From Veillonella sp. (lineage in GTDB: Bacteria; Bacillota; Negativicutes; Veillonellales; Veillonellaceae): 62,587 nucleotides of DNA. The stretch spans positions 1 through 62,587 of the forward strand of contig NZ_SVCB01000147.1 of assembly GCF_015058545.1 (NCBI RefSeq). Direction: 5' to 3'. The position numbers were made by a program, and so were the translations under genes. The notes under the pieces are model-generated. The model searched no databases. It was given only the letters and a program-made list of their open reading frames with translations, and had not been told where the DNA came from. This document shows, one piece after another, positions 32,880 to 41,856 of this stretch. Within the stretch, counting starts at the first letter, position 1, and the number at the start of each line of letters is the position of its first letter.

Positions 32880-35027
32880 ATGATGAATAAGAGAGCCTAT
32901 AAAAACATGTTGGCTGTAGCAGTGGTAGCCGCGTTGAGCGGTACTACCGTATGGGCTGCGGATGAAACGAGTACAGCAACTACGCAGAATTCAACTGCCG
33001 CAGTTACAGCGGTAAGTGCTCAAGACCAAGCGGCTCAAGACGCTATTACAGCGGCTCGTGGCGGGATTGAAGAAGCACAGAAATCTGACGAACAAGAAGC
33101 CAAACGTATCGAGTTGGACAATTCATCGTTAGCTACTACCGACTCAGCGGTTTTGACCGTTGCCAAAGGTGAAGGGGCCCGTTTAGAAGAACAACAGGCA
33201 GCCGGCGTACAGACAGCCATTACCACACCGGACGCACGCTATTTCTCCGGCGTTACGGATGAAGAATTAAAGCCTTATGAAGGCAAAGTAATGACCGGTT
33301 TTTCTATTGAAGGTTTACCGGCTGAAGTGCAGGATGAATACCTCGCCTTGTTAAAAAGCCACATTGGTGACACCTTAACGGCTGATGCCATTAAAGCGGA
33401 TATTTCCGCGTTAAGTTCCAGCGGCTATTTGTCCGAAATTAATCCGGTGATTACTGTTGTACCGGAAGGCGTTAAAGTGGCTTACAAAGTAACGGTTAAC
33501 CCGGTTGTAAAATCCGTACAGTTCGAAGGCAATACAGTTTACAGCAACGAAATGCTTGTTAACTATTTGAACGTACAGCCGAATACAGTGCTTAATACAG
33601 TTCGAGTAGGCGAACGTATTCAAGGGATCAACGCCGCTTATAACCGTGACGGTTACATTTTGGCTCGTGTTAACGATATGGCCGTTGACCAAGACGGTGT
33701 CCTTCATATTTCCATTACGGAAGGTATCGTAGAAGATATTGTGCCACATGGTAATAAAAAGACTAAAGATTATGTAATTCTTCGTGAATTCAACCAGAAA
33801 AAAGGTCAGCCATTCAATAAATTCCTCGTTCGTCGTTCCGTTGAAAAAGTATATAACTTAGGTTACTTCGATGACGTTAACGTACGTTTGTTGGAAGGTT
33901 CCACACCTGACAAAGTAGTTATCGAAATCGACGTATTGGAACATAAAACAGGTACGATTACTTTAGGTGCCGGTTACTCTGATTCCGACGGTTTCGTTGG
34001 TATCGTAGAAGTTGGGGAAGATAACTTGCGTGGTACCGGTGACAAAATCAAAGTTCACTGGGAATTCGGCGGTACGGCCGGTTATAAAAACTACTCCGTA
34101 TCCTACTTGCGTCCTTGGATTGACAGCAAGGGTACATCCCTTGGCTTAACTATTTTCGACCGTGAAGATACTTATACCGACTATAACTCGGACGGGGATG
34201 AAATTTCTCAATATGTAAAAACGCAGAAAGGGATTAACGTGTCCTTAGGTCGTCAGACCGGCGAATATACCCGTGACTATGTAACGTTGGAAACCCGTAA
34301 AGACGGCTGGAAGTTTGACGAAGATGAAAACAGCGGTTATAACTATGCTGAAAATGGTGGAGAAGGTTATATGCCAGAGAAATATGGTAGTTATCGTTGG
34401 AACAATGGCAAAGTAAATGATGATGGAACTTATACTTCGTATAATTTTAAAGACGATAACTACATCGAGAACAACTTCGGTCGTACGAACAGCGTATCTT
34501 GGCAGAAAGTGTACGACTCCCGTGATAACATCTACGATCCTAAACGCGGTAAACGTGTATCCGCTACCGTTCAATGGGCGGGCCACGGCTTAGGCGGTGA
34601 CTTCGATTACTACAAATTCACCGGCGAATATCGTAACTATAAAGCTATTGGCAACAATCAGGTAATCGCGTTCCGTGCTCGTTTAGGTTGGGCACAGGGT
34701 GATGTACCGTACAGCGCTCTCTACACCTTAGGTGGTGCCGATACATTGCGTGGTTTTGAAGACGATCAGTTCCGCGGTAAGAAAATGTACAATGCTACCT
34801 TGGAATATCGTGTGCCTATCTTCAATAAAGTAACCGGTGTACTCTTCACCGATATGGGGGATGCATGGGATGCACCGAATGTAACTTGGTACGATGGTGA
34901 TAAATCCTTCAATATCTCCGTAGGTGCCGGTGTTCGTATTTCCACACCAATCGGACCTATCCGTCTCGACTATGGTGTAAGTAAAGATGATAACAAATTC
35001 CACTTCAGCTTTGGTGGACAGTTCTAA
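32880..35027 (+). CDS. bamA: Outer-membrane assembly factor BamA (Omp85)
   Basis: BamA inserts beta-barrel proteins into the outer membrane. A signal peptide (about 1-27, ending VWA-A) is followed by an Ala/Gln/Glu-rich linker to about residue 134, then three POTRA domains (about 135-205, 208-280 and 282-355) and the barrel from about 357. The L6 motif reads LRGF (family V/L-R-G-F/Y) in TLGGADTLRGFEDDQFRG, and the C-terminal strand ends HFSFGGQF. Three POTRAs compares with five in E. coli. A divergent AT-richer stretch at 34300-34450 encodes a Tyr/Gly/Asn/Glu-rich surface loop. The ribosome site AGGAGG precedes ATG 32880 and 32883. The next gene starts two bases after the stop. Confidence 0.95.
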   Translation: MMNKRAYKNMLAVAVVAALSGTTVWAADETSTATTQNSTAAVTAVSAQDQAAQDAITAARGGIEEAQKSDEQEAKRIELDNSSLATTDSAVLTVAKGEGARLEEQQAAGVQTAITTPDARYFSGVTDEELKPYEGKVMTGFSIEGLPAEVQDEYLALLKSHIGDTLTADAIKADISALSSSGYLSEINPVITVVPEGVKVAYKVTVNPVVKSVQFEGNTVYSNEMLVNYLNVQPNTVLNTVRVGERIQGINAAYNRDGYILARVNDMAVDQDGVLHISITEGIVEDIVPHGNKKTKDYVILREFNQKKGQPFNKFLVRRSVEKVYNLGYFDDVNVRLLEGSTPDKVVIEIDVLEHKTGTITLGAGYSDSDGFVGIVEVGEDNLRGTGDKIKVHWEFGGTAGYKNYSVSYLRPWIDSKGTSLGLTIFDREDTYTDYNSDGDEISQYVKTQKGINVSLGRQTGEYTRDYVTLETRKDGWKFDEDENSGYNYAENGGEGYMPEKYGSYRWNNGKVNDDGTYTSYNFKDDNYIENNFGRTNSVSWQKVYDSRDNIYDPKRGKRVSATVQWAGHGLGGDFDYYKFTGEYRNYKAIGNNQVIAFRARLGWAQGDVPYSALYTLGGADTLRGFEDDQFRGKKMYNATLEYRVPIFNKVTGVLFTDMGDAWDAPNVTWYDGDKSFNISVGAGVRISTPIGPIRLDYGVSKDDNKFHFSFGGQF

Positions 35028-35029
35028 TT

Positions 35030-36304
35030 ATGAAACAATGGGGCTTACGCGTCACCGCCGCTCTCTGTATGATGGCGTCGGTGACGACAGTTGCTCAGGC
35101 TGAGCCCATTGAGTCGGTAACGGTGAGTCTTTCCGGTAGTTGGCAACCGTTGCCGGCCGTTTTGGCTAAACGTATGACCGCCGCCGTGCAAACAGCGGCC
35201 GATAAGTTGTATGTAGGAACCGATACGGAAGCATTGGCAGCCGGGCAAGCGACATATCAGAAAGTAACAACCGATATTATCGATCGAATTTTATACGGTT
35301 ATACGGTGGAGTCCTTGACGATAACACCGGGGGTGAACAGTCAACTTGACGTGCGACTCAGACCGTACGGTCAGACCATTCAAGCCGTAGCTGTTACGGT
35401 GGATTACGGTAATTTAACCCCTCTTGCCCAAGAATGGGTAGCTCGCGATATTTCCTTTGTGGAGTCGCGGATTGAACAAATCCTTTTGGGAGCCCCTCTT
35501 GATTCCTTGGATTGGGCGACGGCTGTTACGAGTCAGTTGGTTCGTAATGAGCTGGAAGGGGCTTTGTCGGAATTTATTCCGCAAGTTGAAATTATACCGG
35601 GCGCCAAGACGAAGGTTAAAGTTTATTTAATTCCCCAAGGGGCGGTGGTCCGTCACAGCAGTACGGAAATTGCTTCAAACACATTGCCAAGTACGGTTTT
35701 CTATGCGACTAAACGCTATTATGATGAGTATTTAGTCGGCTTAGAAGGCGTGCCGGTATCATTCATTGCTCGTCATGAAAGCGATTTGCTGGGAGTTATC
35801 CAACAAGGCCTCGACAATAGCAAGGCCAGTCAGCGTTTCGGTATTTCCATGAAGCCGTCGTTGCAGTTGGGTACCGATTTATTGCTCAAGATTCAAGTCG
35901 ATTCATCCCGCTATATCGTGCGTGGCGAAGCCTATCTCGATATGGGCACGGAAACGGATCATAATGTGGGGCTTAAATTGTTTACCGGTATCAAGCAGGG
36001 CCGTGGGGATATCTATTTGGAAACGAATTTCTTCCCCGATGATTACAAATGGGCGTTTTATCCGTCCTATGCGTATCATTTTACCAAAGACACGACCTTG
36101 GCGTATCAGTACAATTTGTCCGATAAATACAGTCGTATGTGGCTCCGTCAGGACATCGGCGACCGTTGGCATGTACGAGCTCAGCGAGATTTTGAAATCA
36201 AGCGTAATGAGTTCGGTTTAGCCTATGATTTGAATAATTATTTGACTTTGGAATACGTGGTCAATGATGACGATAATTGGTTACGCCTTATCGGCTATAT
36301 TTAA
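35030..36304 (+). CDS. Unrecognised outer-membrane protein with three internal repeats, coupled to bamA
   Basis: A 424-residue protein of no family I recognise, starting two bases after bamA. After a signal peptide (about 1-24, ending AQA-E), three similar segments of about 85-90 residues can be aligned by eye: helix pairs ending in VESLTITPGVNSQLDVRL, then VEIIPGAKTKVKVYLIPQG, then the weaker MKPSLQLGTDLLLKIQVD. Each has an alpha-alpha-beta-beta order like POTRA domains. From about residue 290 the chain becomes alternating amphipathic strands rich in Tyr and Asp/Lys, probably a small C-terminal barrel, ending IGYI. Coupling to bamA suggests a barrel-assembly accessory. Its RBS lies within bamA. 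Confidence 0.75.
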   Translation: MKQWGLRVTAALCMMASVTTVAQAEPIESVTVSLSGSWQPLPAVLAKRMTAAVQTAADKLYVGTDTEALAAGQATYQKVTTDIIDRILYGYTVESLTITPGVNSQLDVRLRPYGQTIQAVAVTVDYGNLTPLAQEWVARDISFVESRIEQILLGAPLDSLDWATAVTSQLVRNELEGALSEFIPQVEIIPGAKTKVKVYLIPQGAVVRHSSTEIASNTLPSTVFYATKRYYDEYLVGLEGVPVSFIARHESDLLGVIQQGLDNSKASQRFGISMKPSLQLGTDLLLKIQVDSSRYIVRGEAYLDMGTETDHNVGLKLFTGIKQGRGDIYLETNFFPDDYKWAFYPSYAYHFTKDTTLAYQYNLSDKYSRMWLRQDIGDRWHVRAQRDFEIKRNEFGLAYDLNNYLTLEYVVNDDDNWLRLIGYI

Positions 36305-36385
36305 TGTTAAATAAGAATTTTGACATATAAAGTTTAAGTCGATTATGCATAGATTTTTTCAAAAAAGAAAGAAGGTATATTACCT

Positions 36386-36895
36386 ATGATGCGGTTAATT
36401 AATAACCAAAAGAACAAGAAGTTTGTATCCTTATTTGTTGCCGTTATATTCCTCTTAGGTATTGGCGCCATCGCGTACACACAAATGGCTACGCCAACCA
36501 TGGCATCTGATACTAACAGTAATATCGGTGTTATCGATACTACTAAAGTATTGAATGCTGCTTCACCGGCAATAGTAGCAGCCAATAAAGAATTGGATGA
36601 TTATAAAAAGCAATTAAACGATGAATTTACAGCTAAATCCGCCAATATGGATGATAATCAAAAAGCTGCTTTATCCTCTGAATACCAAGGTAAACTTCAG
36701 GATAAAATGATGGAAATTCAGAAAAAGGTTCAATCTGAAGTAAGTGATGCATCTAAAGCAGTAGCCGATGCTAAAGGTTTATCCATTGTTATGGATAAAC
36801 GTACCGTATTATACGGCGGTGTAGACATTACCGATCAAGTACAGCGTAAATTGAGCGGTAACTCCGATTCTGACGCTTCAAGCAGTCAGAAATAA
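36386..36895 (+). CDS. OmpH/Skp-family periplasmic chaperone (first)
   Basis: Skp/OmpH proteins form trimeric jellyfish-like chaperones for outer-membrane proteins in the periplasm. A single N-terminal hydrophobic segment (about 13-31, SLFVAVIFLLGIGAIAYT) is an anchor or signal peptide, followed by IGVIDTTKVLNAASPAI and a long coiled coil (about 65-130), then the C-terminal VDITDQVQRKL family motif and a Ser/Asp tail. 169 residues is usual. The ATG at 36386 follows GAAAGAAGG. It is the first of three different OmpH genes in tandem. Confidence 0.9.
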   Translation: MMRLINNQKNKKFVSLFVAVIFLLGIGAIAYTQMATPTMASDTNSNIGVIDTTKVLNAASPAIVAANKELDDYKKQLNDEFTAKSANMDDNQKAALSSEYQGKLQDKMMEIQKKVQSEVSDASKAVADAKGLSIVMDKRTVLYGGVDITDQVQRKLSGNSDSDASSSQK

Positions 36896-36938
36896 TTGAG
36901 AGTATGATTTGTTTGCGAAATAGAGGGGAGGCGGTACA

Positions 36939-37922
36939 ATGAAGCCGCAGTATCGTTGGATTTCTGTTGTTGTCGTTGTCATAGCCGCCTTACTCGCGGG
37001 CTTGTTTATTCATAATCGATTGGATAATCAAAAAACGAAGGCAACTCCCAATATGCCGAAAATCGGTATTGTAAAAATGGAAAAGGTCATCAAATTTAAT
37101 CCTTCCTATGATGAATATATGAAAGCCAAAAAAGAATTGGATGATTTGCAAGCTCAATATAAAAATGAGCAGCAAAGCTTAACGCAAAAATCGCAGCAAC
37201 AGTCTTTAGCCCTTCAGGCCTTAGGTTCCGATAAAGAAATCACCGATTTGCTGAATACGGAATTAATGACTAAGATAAAAGCTAAAGAACAGGAACTGAA
37301 TGTAGCTTATCAAAAACAGCGTATCGCTTTAATCAATAAGTATCGCGGTGAAGTTAAAACGGAAATGACGGAAGCGGATTTGCGAATTGTTAATTTACAA
37401 TTGGAATTAAGCAGTAATACGGCACCGATAGCGGTAACGGAAGAACAAAAGGCTGTTATTGAGGCCGAACGGGCTGCCAAAGAGAAAGAGTTACAAGAAC
37501 TCTTGGCATCGCGCAGTCAATCCGTACAGGGTAATTTGCAAGACTTAGAGCAGAAAGTCGATGCCGAGTTGACCCCGATTCGCGCAGCCGGTCAAAAAGA
37601 ACTGGATGACTATGCGGCTAATCTTCAAAAAGAATTACTCACCCGTCGTGATATGATGGTAAAAGCTAAAGCGGAATCTATTATGGCAACCAATAATCTG
37701 CCAAACCCGCTAGAGTGGAATACGGCCTGGGATTCACGCATGAAAGCAAAACAAAGTGAAGTAGAAGCCCTTCATGACGCCATTTTGGAAGATGTACGCA
37801 TGCGCGCCATGGTGGTGGCAAAGGAAAAGAACCTTGATTTAATAGTTATTGATGAAGTTTCAAATGTTAATGCAACTGATGTGACCGATGCTATTATTGC
37901 ATCCTATTCGGTTGCTCAATAA
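36939..37922 (+). CDS. Long OmpH/Skp-family protein (second)
   Basis: At 327 residues this is about twice the length of a usual Skp. An N-terminal membrane helix (about 7-24) is followed by the OmpH-type start PKIGIVKMEKVIKFNPSYDEY, then a very long, highly charged coiled coil (about 55-275), and a C-terminal DVRMRAMVVAKEKNLDLIV segment. The hydrophobic start without a clear cleavage site suggests it stays anchored in the inner membrane. Length and tandem position point to a specialised chaperone or periplasmic spacer. The start ATG at 36939 follows GAGGGGAGG. Confidence 0.85.
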   Translation: MKPQYRWISVVVVVIAALLAGLFIHNRLDNQKTKATPNMPKIGIVKMEKVIKFNPSYDEYMKAKKELDDLQAQYKNEQQSLTQKSQQQSLALQALGSDKEITDLLNTELMTKIKAKEQELNVAYQKQRIALINKYRGEVKTEMTEADLRIVNLQLELSSNTAPIAVTEEQKAVIEAERAAKEKELQELLASRSQSVQGNLQDLEQKVDAELTPIRAAGQKELDDYAANLQKELLTRRDMMVKAKAESIMATNNLPNPLEWNTAWDSRMKAKQSEVEALHDAILEDVRMRAMVVAKEKNLDLIVIDEVSNVNATDVTDAIIASYSVAQ

Positions 37923-37937
37923 AAGGAGTTTTTTACA

Positions 37938-38465
37938 ATGAATAAGAATGTAAAACGTATTTTGGCCGGTTTAACTATGATGGTATCTGTAGGTGTGGTT
38001 GCCGGTTGCGGTACTGCTGAACAGGTTGGTTATGTAGATATGCAAAAAATCATGACTGACAGCCAAAAAGGTCAGGATACGAATACTAAATTGCAGGCTA
38101 AATTTACTGAAATTAATGCTCGTTTGGCTCAGGATCAGAGTGCCGGCCAGGATGCCAACACTATGATGCAGAATCAGCAAAAAGCACAGCAGGAATTCCA
38201 GGCGTATCAGCAGGCTATGATTAATGATTTCCGTAACGCTGTAGATACGAATGTACAGGCGATTGCGAAAGAAAAAAATATTACTGCCGTAGTTGAAAAG
38301 AATGCGTTAATCAGCGGTGGCGTTGATTTGACTGAAGAAGTATTGAACAAAATGGGCAAAGCGGCTAATGCCAGCGATGCCAATGCTAACCAGGCAGCAA
38401 GCAGTGATGCCAATAACGGTGCAGCAAGTTCCGCAGCATCCGGCAGCACTGAAGCTAACAAATAA
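37938..38465 (+). CDS. OmpH/Skp-family lipoprotein (third)
   Basis: A 175-residue OmpH-type protein with a lipobox VVAGC (cleavage before Cys24), so it is predicted to be a lipoprotein. GYVDMQKIMTD and a coiled coil follow, then VDLTEEVLNKMG and a low-complexity Ala/Ser/Asn-rich tail. In contrast to soluble Skp, lipid anchoring would place this one on the periplasmic face of a membrane. The ribosome site AAAGGAG precedes ATG 37938, which follows the previous stop by 15 bases. The next gene is lpxD, so chaperones and LPS synthesis genes probably share transcripts. Confidence 0.9.
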   Translation: MNKNVKRILAGLTMMVSVGVVAGCGTAEQVGYVDMQKIMTDSQKGQDTNTKLQAKFTEINARLAQDQSAGQDANTMMQNQQKAQQEFQAYQQAMINDFRNAVDTNVQAIAKEKNITAVVEKNALISGGVDLTEEVLNKMGKAANASDANANQAASSDANNGAASSAASGSTEANK

Positions 38466-38502
38466 TAACGATTAATAGGGGCAGCGAGAGGAGACTTTCA
38501 CG

Positions 38503-39534
38503 GTGAAGTATACAGTTGAGGAACTGGCAAAGAGTGTAGAAGGTAAAGTAGTAGGTGACGGCAGCGTTGAGATTACAGAAACCCGTGGTCTCGATCAAGC
38601 GGCACCGCAGGCAATTTCATTTGCCATAGGCGAATATTGTGAACATGTAGGGCAAAGCAAAGCAGGCGCTGTCATTGTAGAAGCACCGTTGGCCGATGTG
38701 AGCATTCCTCAAATTGTAGTTCATAATGCTAAGGCCGCTTTTGCGCAGATTTTACAGATATTCCATCCGCCGGTAGTATTTCCTACCGGTATTCATGAAA
38801 CGGCGATTATCGGCAACAATGTAACATTGGGCAAGAATGTAACGGTAGGACCATACTGCATTATTTATGATAATGCGGTTATCGGTGACAATGTCGTATT
38901 ACATCCGTATGTTTACGTAGGTCATAATGTACGCATCGGCGATGACTCCGCTTTATACAGCGGTGCCATTGTTCATGAAAATTGTATTTTAGGTAAACGC
39001 GTAATTCTTAGAGCTAAAGCCGTTATTGGCGGTGAAGGCTTCGGTTTTGCTACCGAAGCGGGGAAACATACGCATATCCCACAAGTTGGCAATGTAATCC
39101 TTGAAGATGATGTGGAAGTAGGCTCTTGCTCCTGTATTGATAATGCAACCATGGGCTCCACATTGGTTCGACGAGGCACTAAGATTGACAATTTGGTGCA
39201 TTTAGGGCACAATGTTGAAATCGGTGAAGATTGCTTCCTCATTGCGCAGGTTGGTATTGCAGGCAGTACCAAATGCGGCAATCATGTAATTTTTGCCGGT
39301 CAGACCGGTTGTACCGGCCACATTACCATTGGTGACAATGTTACTTTTGCAGGGAAAACAGGCATTGTCGGGAATGTTCCGGCCAACGGAACCTATGCCG
39401 GCTATCCGCATCGACCTCATAAGGAATGGCTTAAATTGGCTGCTTATGAAAATCGTTTGCCGGATATGGCCAAAACAATTAAGCGTTTAGAAAAAGAACT
39501 GGCTGCCTTAAAAGAAGAATTGGCGGCGAAATAG
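38503..39534 (+). CDS. lpxD: UDP-3-O-acyl-glucosamine N-acyltransferase LpxD
   Basis: LpxD adds the second (N-linked) acyl chain to UDP-3-O-acylglucosamine, the third step of lipid A synthesis. After a small N-terminal uridine-binding domain, the left-handed parallel beta-helix of hexapeptide repeats runs to about residue 300, with the catalytic histidine block NLVHLGHNVEIGED. A C-terminal helix (EKELAALKEELAAK) closes it. The start is GTG 38503, after GAGAGGAG. 343 residues is typical. It follows the third OmpH gene by 37 bases, as in many Gram-negatives where skp and lpxD are neighbours. Confidence 0.95.
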   Translation: MKYTVEELAKSVEGKVVGDGSVEITETRGLDQAAPQAISFAIGEYCEHVGQSKAGAVIVEAPLADVSIPQIVVHNAKAAFAQILQIFHPPVVFPTGIHETAIIGNNVTLGKNVTVGPYCIIYDNAVIGDNVVLHPYVYVGHNVRIGDDSALYSGAIVHENCILGKRVILRAKAVIGGEGFGFATEAGKHTHIPQVGNVILEDDVEVGSCSCIDNATMGSTLVRRGTKIDNLVHLGHNVEIGEDCFLIAQVGIAGSTKCGNHVIFAGQTGCTGHITIGDNVTFAGKTGIVGNVPANGTYAGYPHRPHKEWLKLAAYENRLPDMAKTIKRLEKELAALKEELAAK

Positions 39535-39542
39535 GAGAGTAT

Positions 39543-40448
39543 ATGTATAGGTTTATGAAGCTCTTTAGTGCTTTTATCTGTATGATGCCTCATAGTATAC
39601 AATATGGTATTGGCTATTTGCTGGGCGAGATTTTTTGGCTGTTTTTGCCGCCAAAACGCCGCAAACTGGCTATAGGGCAGATTTTATTCTGCAATATTAC
39701 AGACGATCCTAAAGAAGCAAGACGAATAGCTAAAAAGAGTACAACCCGCTTCGGACGTATGATTATCGATGTATTGCGTTATCCTGAAATTAAGGATGGC
39801 AAATATAAAGAGATGTTCGAATGGGTTGACCGTGAATATTTGGATGATGCTCAAGAAGGCGGTAAAGGGGCTGTGCTCATGGCGATTCACAGCAGCAACT
39901 GGGAACTTCTGGGCGGTATTTTAGCATCCGAAGGCTATCCGTTAATATCGGTTGCCATGAGACAAAATGGGGACGCCGATAAATTTATCAATGAATATAG
40001 AGCGCTCATGCATCAGCATGTGACGTATAAAACCGGTGTGCGCGAAATGATCAGAGAGCTTCAAAAAGGTTCAATGATTGGTCTTATTATGGACCAGGAT
40101 CCGGCGGCTCAAGGGCAATTGGTGCCGTTCTTCGGCTATGAAACCTTGACCCCTGTAGGACCGGCCGTAATGGGCCGTATGCAAGATGTTCCGATTATAC
40201 CGGTAACCATTCGCTACGATGAATTTGAAGAAAAATACATCGTTACCGCTCATCCGCCGTTCTATGCGGAACATACGGATGACAAAAAACGAGATACGGC
40301 GGTTACGTTGACTCGCTTGAATGAATGGATTGAAGACTATATCAGACGCTATCCGGAAGACTGGTTCTGGCTTCATAATCGTTGGAAGTGGACACGCCGT
40401 TATTATGCAGGTAAAATGGAAGTACCACCGGATCCAATGAAGGACTGA
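39543..40448 (+). CDS. LpxL/HtrB-type lysophospholipid acyltransferase (first)
   Basis: This 301-residue enzyme adds a secondary acyl chain to Kdo-lipid A (late acyltransferase). The catalytic HX4E motif is HSSNWE (in AIHSSNWELLGG, about residue 115), and DQDP plus YRALM follow. An N-terminal hydrophobic helix tethers it to the inner membrane. It starts eight bases after lpxD, so the two are probably co-transcribed. A second enzyme of the same type lies at 52433; which adds which chain is not clear from sequence. Confidence 0.9.
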   Translation: MYRFMKLFSAFICMMPHSIQYGIGYLLGEIFWLFLPPKRRKLAIGQILFCNITDDPKEARRIAKKSTTRFGRMIIDVLRYPEIKDGKYKEMFEWVDREYLDDAQEGGKGAVLMAIHSSNWELLGGILASEGYPLISVAMRQNGDADKFINEYRALMHQHVTYKTGVREMIRELQKGSMIGLIMDQDPAAQGQLVPFFGYETLTPVGPAVMGRMQDVPIIPVTIRYDEFEEKYIVTAHPPFYAEHTDDKKRDTAVTLTRLNEWIEDYIRRYPEDWFWLHNRWKWTRRYYAGKMEVPPDPMKD

Positions 40449-40457
40449 CGCCATACT

Positions 40458-40487
40458 TGCCATGTCTTTTGAGAATAGTATATAATA
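40458..40487 (+). promoter_or_regulatory. lpxC promoter
   Basis: -35 TTGCCA (40458-40463) and consensus -10 TATAAT (40482-40487), 18-base spacer. The transcript would start near 40494 and begin with the hairpin at 40503-40552. Confidence 0.7.
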
Positions 40488-40502
40488 AAAGACAGTGTAT
40501 TA

Positions 40503-40552
40503 AAGAGTGACCTTTCGCAATGTATGTGCAATCGAATAGTGGGGTCACTCTT
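40503..40552 (+). promoter_or_regulatory. Structured hairpin in the lpxC leader
   Basis: AAGAGTGACC (40503-40512) pairs with GGTCACTCTT (40543-40552) over 10 bp, and TTCG/CGAA inside extends it (40514-40517 / 40532-40535). The hairpin sits 5 bases after the promoter's probable start and 37 bases before lpxC. It has no T tract, so it is more likely a leader structure or a protein/RNA regulator site than a terminator. Confidence 0.5.
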
Positions 40553-40589
40553 ATCGTTCCCAGGTTATGACAAGGAAAGGAGGAGTCTG

Positions 40590-41423
40590 ATGGTACTTAA
40601 GCAAAAGACCCTCGTTAAAGAAATTGCCTATGAAGGCACAGGACTCCATAGCGGTCTGCCGGTGACCATGACATTACGTCCGGCAACAGCTGATACAGGG
40701 ATTGTGTTTGTGCGCACTGATTTACCGGGGAATCCTTCAGTTAAAGCAACTCCGGCCAATGTTACCAATACAAACCGAGCAACCACCTTGGAATCGGGTG
40801 AAGCCAAAGTATTTACGGTAGAACATTTATTGGCTGCTTTTTATGGATTGGGCATAGATAACTGCTATGTAGAATTGAATTCGCCGGAACCACCGATTGG
40901 TGACGGCAGTGCAGCTGTGTTTGTCGATTTGATGCAAACCGCAGGCGTTAAAGAATTGGCTGCGGAGCGCAAGGTATATGCCGTAAAACAGGCTCATACT
41001 GTATACGACGGCGATCGTTATATTTTAATTGTACCTTATGATGGTTTACGAGTAACTTTTACTTCGGTCAACAATCATCCGCTACTGGGGACGCAACAGG
41101 TGGATATTGATATAGATTCTGACGTGTTTGCCCGTGAAATTTCACCGGCTCGAACCATTGGTTTTATGAGTGAGTTAAAGCAGTTGCAAGCCATGGGATT
41201 GGCTAAAGGTGGCAATATAGATAATGTTTTGGTTTATGATGATACCAAATGTTTATCCGTACCGCGTTTTGATGACGAATTGGTTCGACATAAGATATTG
41301 GATATTCTGGGGGACTTATTTCTCCTCGGTCCGATTAAAGGACACATTATTGCGTTGAAGTCCAGTCATGAATTAAATTCGCGCTTGGCCCGTGAAATTT
41401 TGCAAGAAATGAAGGAGGATTAA
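40590..41423 (+). CDS. lpxC: UDP-3-O-acyl-N-acetylglucosamine deacetylase LpxC
   Basis: LpxC removes the N-acetyl group in the committed step of lipid A synthesis. Zinc ligands and catalytic residues are in EHLLAAFYG (His), RHKILDILGD (His and Asp), and the acidic loop PPIGDGSA. The start ATG 40590 follows AAAGGAGG at 40576-40583. At 277 residues it is shorter than the E. coli protein (305), with a short tail ending LQEMKED; the E. coli FtsH-degron (LAxxxxxAVLA at the extreme end) is absent. Control may therefore lie in its own structured leader. fabZ follows one base after the stop. Confidence 0.95.
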   Translation: MVLKQKTLVKEIAYEGTGLHSGLPVTMTLRPATADTGIVFVRTDLPGNPSVKATPANVTNTNRATTLESGEAKVFTVEHLLAAFYGLGIDNCYVELNSPEPPIGDGSAAVFVDLMQTAGVKELAAERKVYAVKQAHTVYDGDRYILIVPYDGLRVTFTSVNNHPLLGTQQVDIDIDSDVFAREISPARTIGFMSELKQLQAMGLAKGGNIDNVLVYDDTKCLSVPRFDDELVRHKILDILGDLFLLGPIKGHIIALKSSHELNSRLAREILQEMKED

Positions 41424-41424
41424 G

Positions 41425-41856
41425 ATGATTCTTACAGTTGAAGACATTATGGAAATTTTACCGCATCGATACCCGCTATTATTGGTTGATCGTATTATTG
41501 AATTGGAACCTATGAAACGTGCCGTAGGCATTAAAAATGCTACGATGAATGAATTATTCTTCCAAGGTCATTTCCCGGGTAATCCGGTAATGCCGGGCGT
41601 ATTGTTAACGGAAGCGATTGCTCAAGTTGGCGGCATTGCCCTTCTGTATCCGGAAGAAAACCGTGGTCTTACACCTATGTTTACCGGCATTGATAAAGTA
41701 CGTTTCCGTCATCCTGTAAAACCGGGCGACCAAGTTCGCATGGAAGCGGATGTTGTAAAAATTAAGGGCATGATGGGTAAGGTAGAAGGCCGAGCTTACG
41801 TTGGTGATAAATTGGTAGCCAGTGGCGAGTACATGTTTGCACTTGTTAAGAAGTAA
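41425..41856 (+). CDS. fabZ: 3-hydroxyacyl-[acyl-carrier-protein] dehydratase FabZ
   Basis: FabZ dehydrates beta-hydroxyacyl-ACP in fatty-acid elongation and competes with LpxA for hydroxyacyl-ACP. The hot-dog fold signature HRYPLLLVDRI includes the His at about residue 15, and the catalytic His and Glu lie in GHFPGNPVMPGVLLTEAIAQ, which is intact. 143 residues is usual. It is placed next to lpxC, a common arrangement that balances phospholipid and LPS synthesis. Confidence 0.97.
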   Translation: MILTVEDIMEILPHRYPLLLVDRIIELEPMKRAVGIKNATMNELFFQGHFPGNPVMPGVLLTEAIAQVGGIALLYPEENRGLTPMFTGIDKVRFRHPVKPGDQVRMEADVVKIKGMMGKVEGRAYVGDKLVASGEYMFALVKK

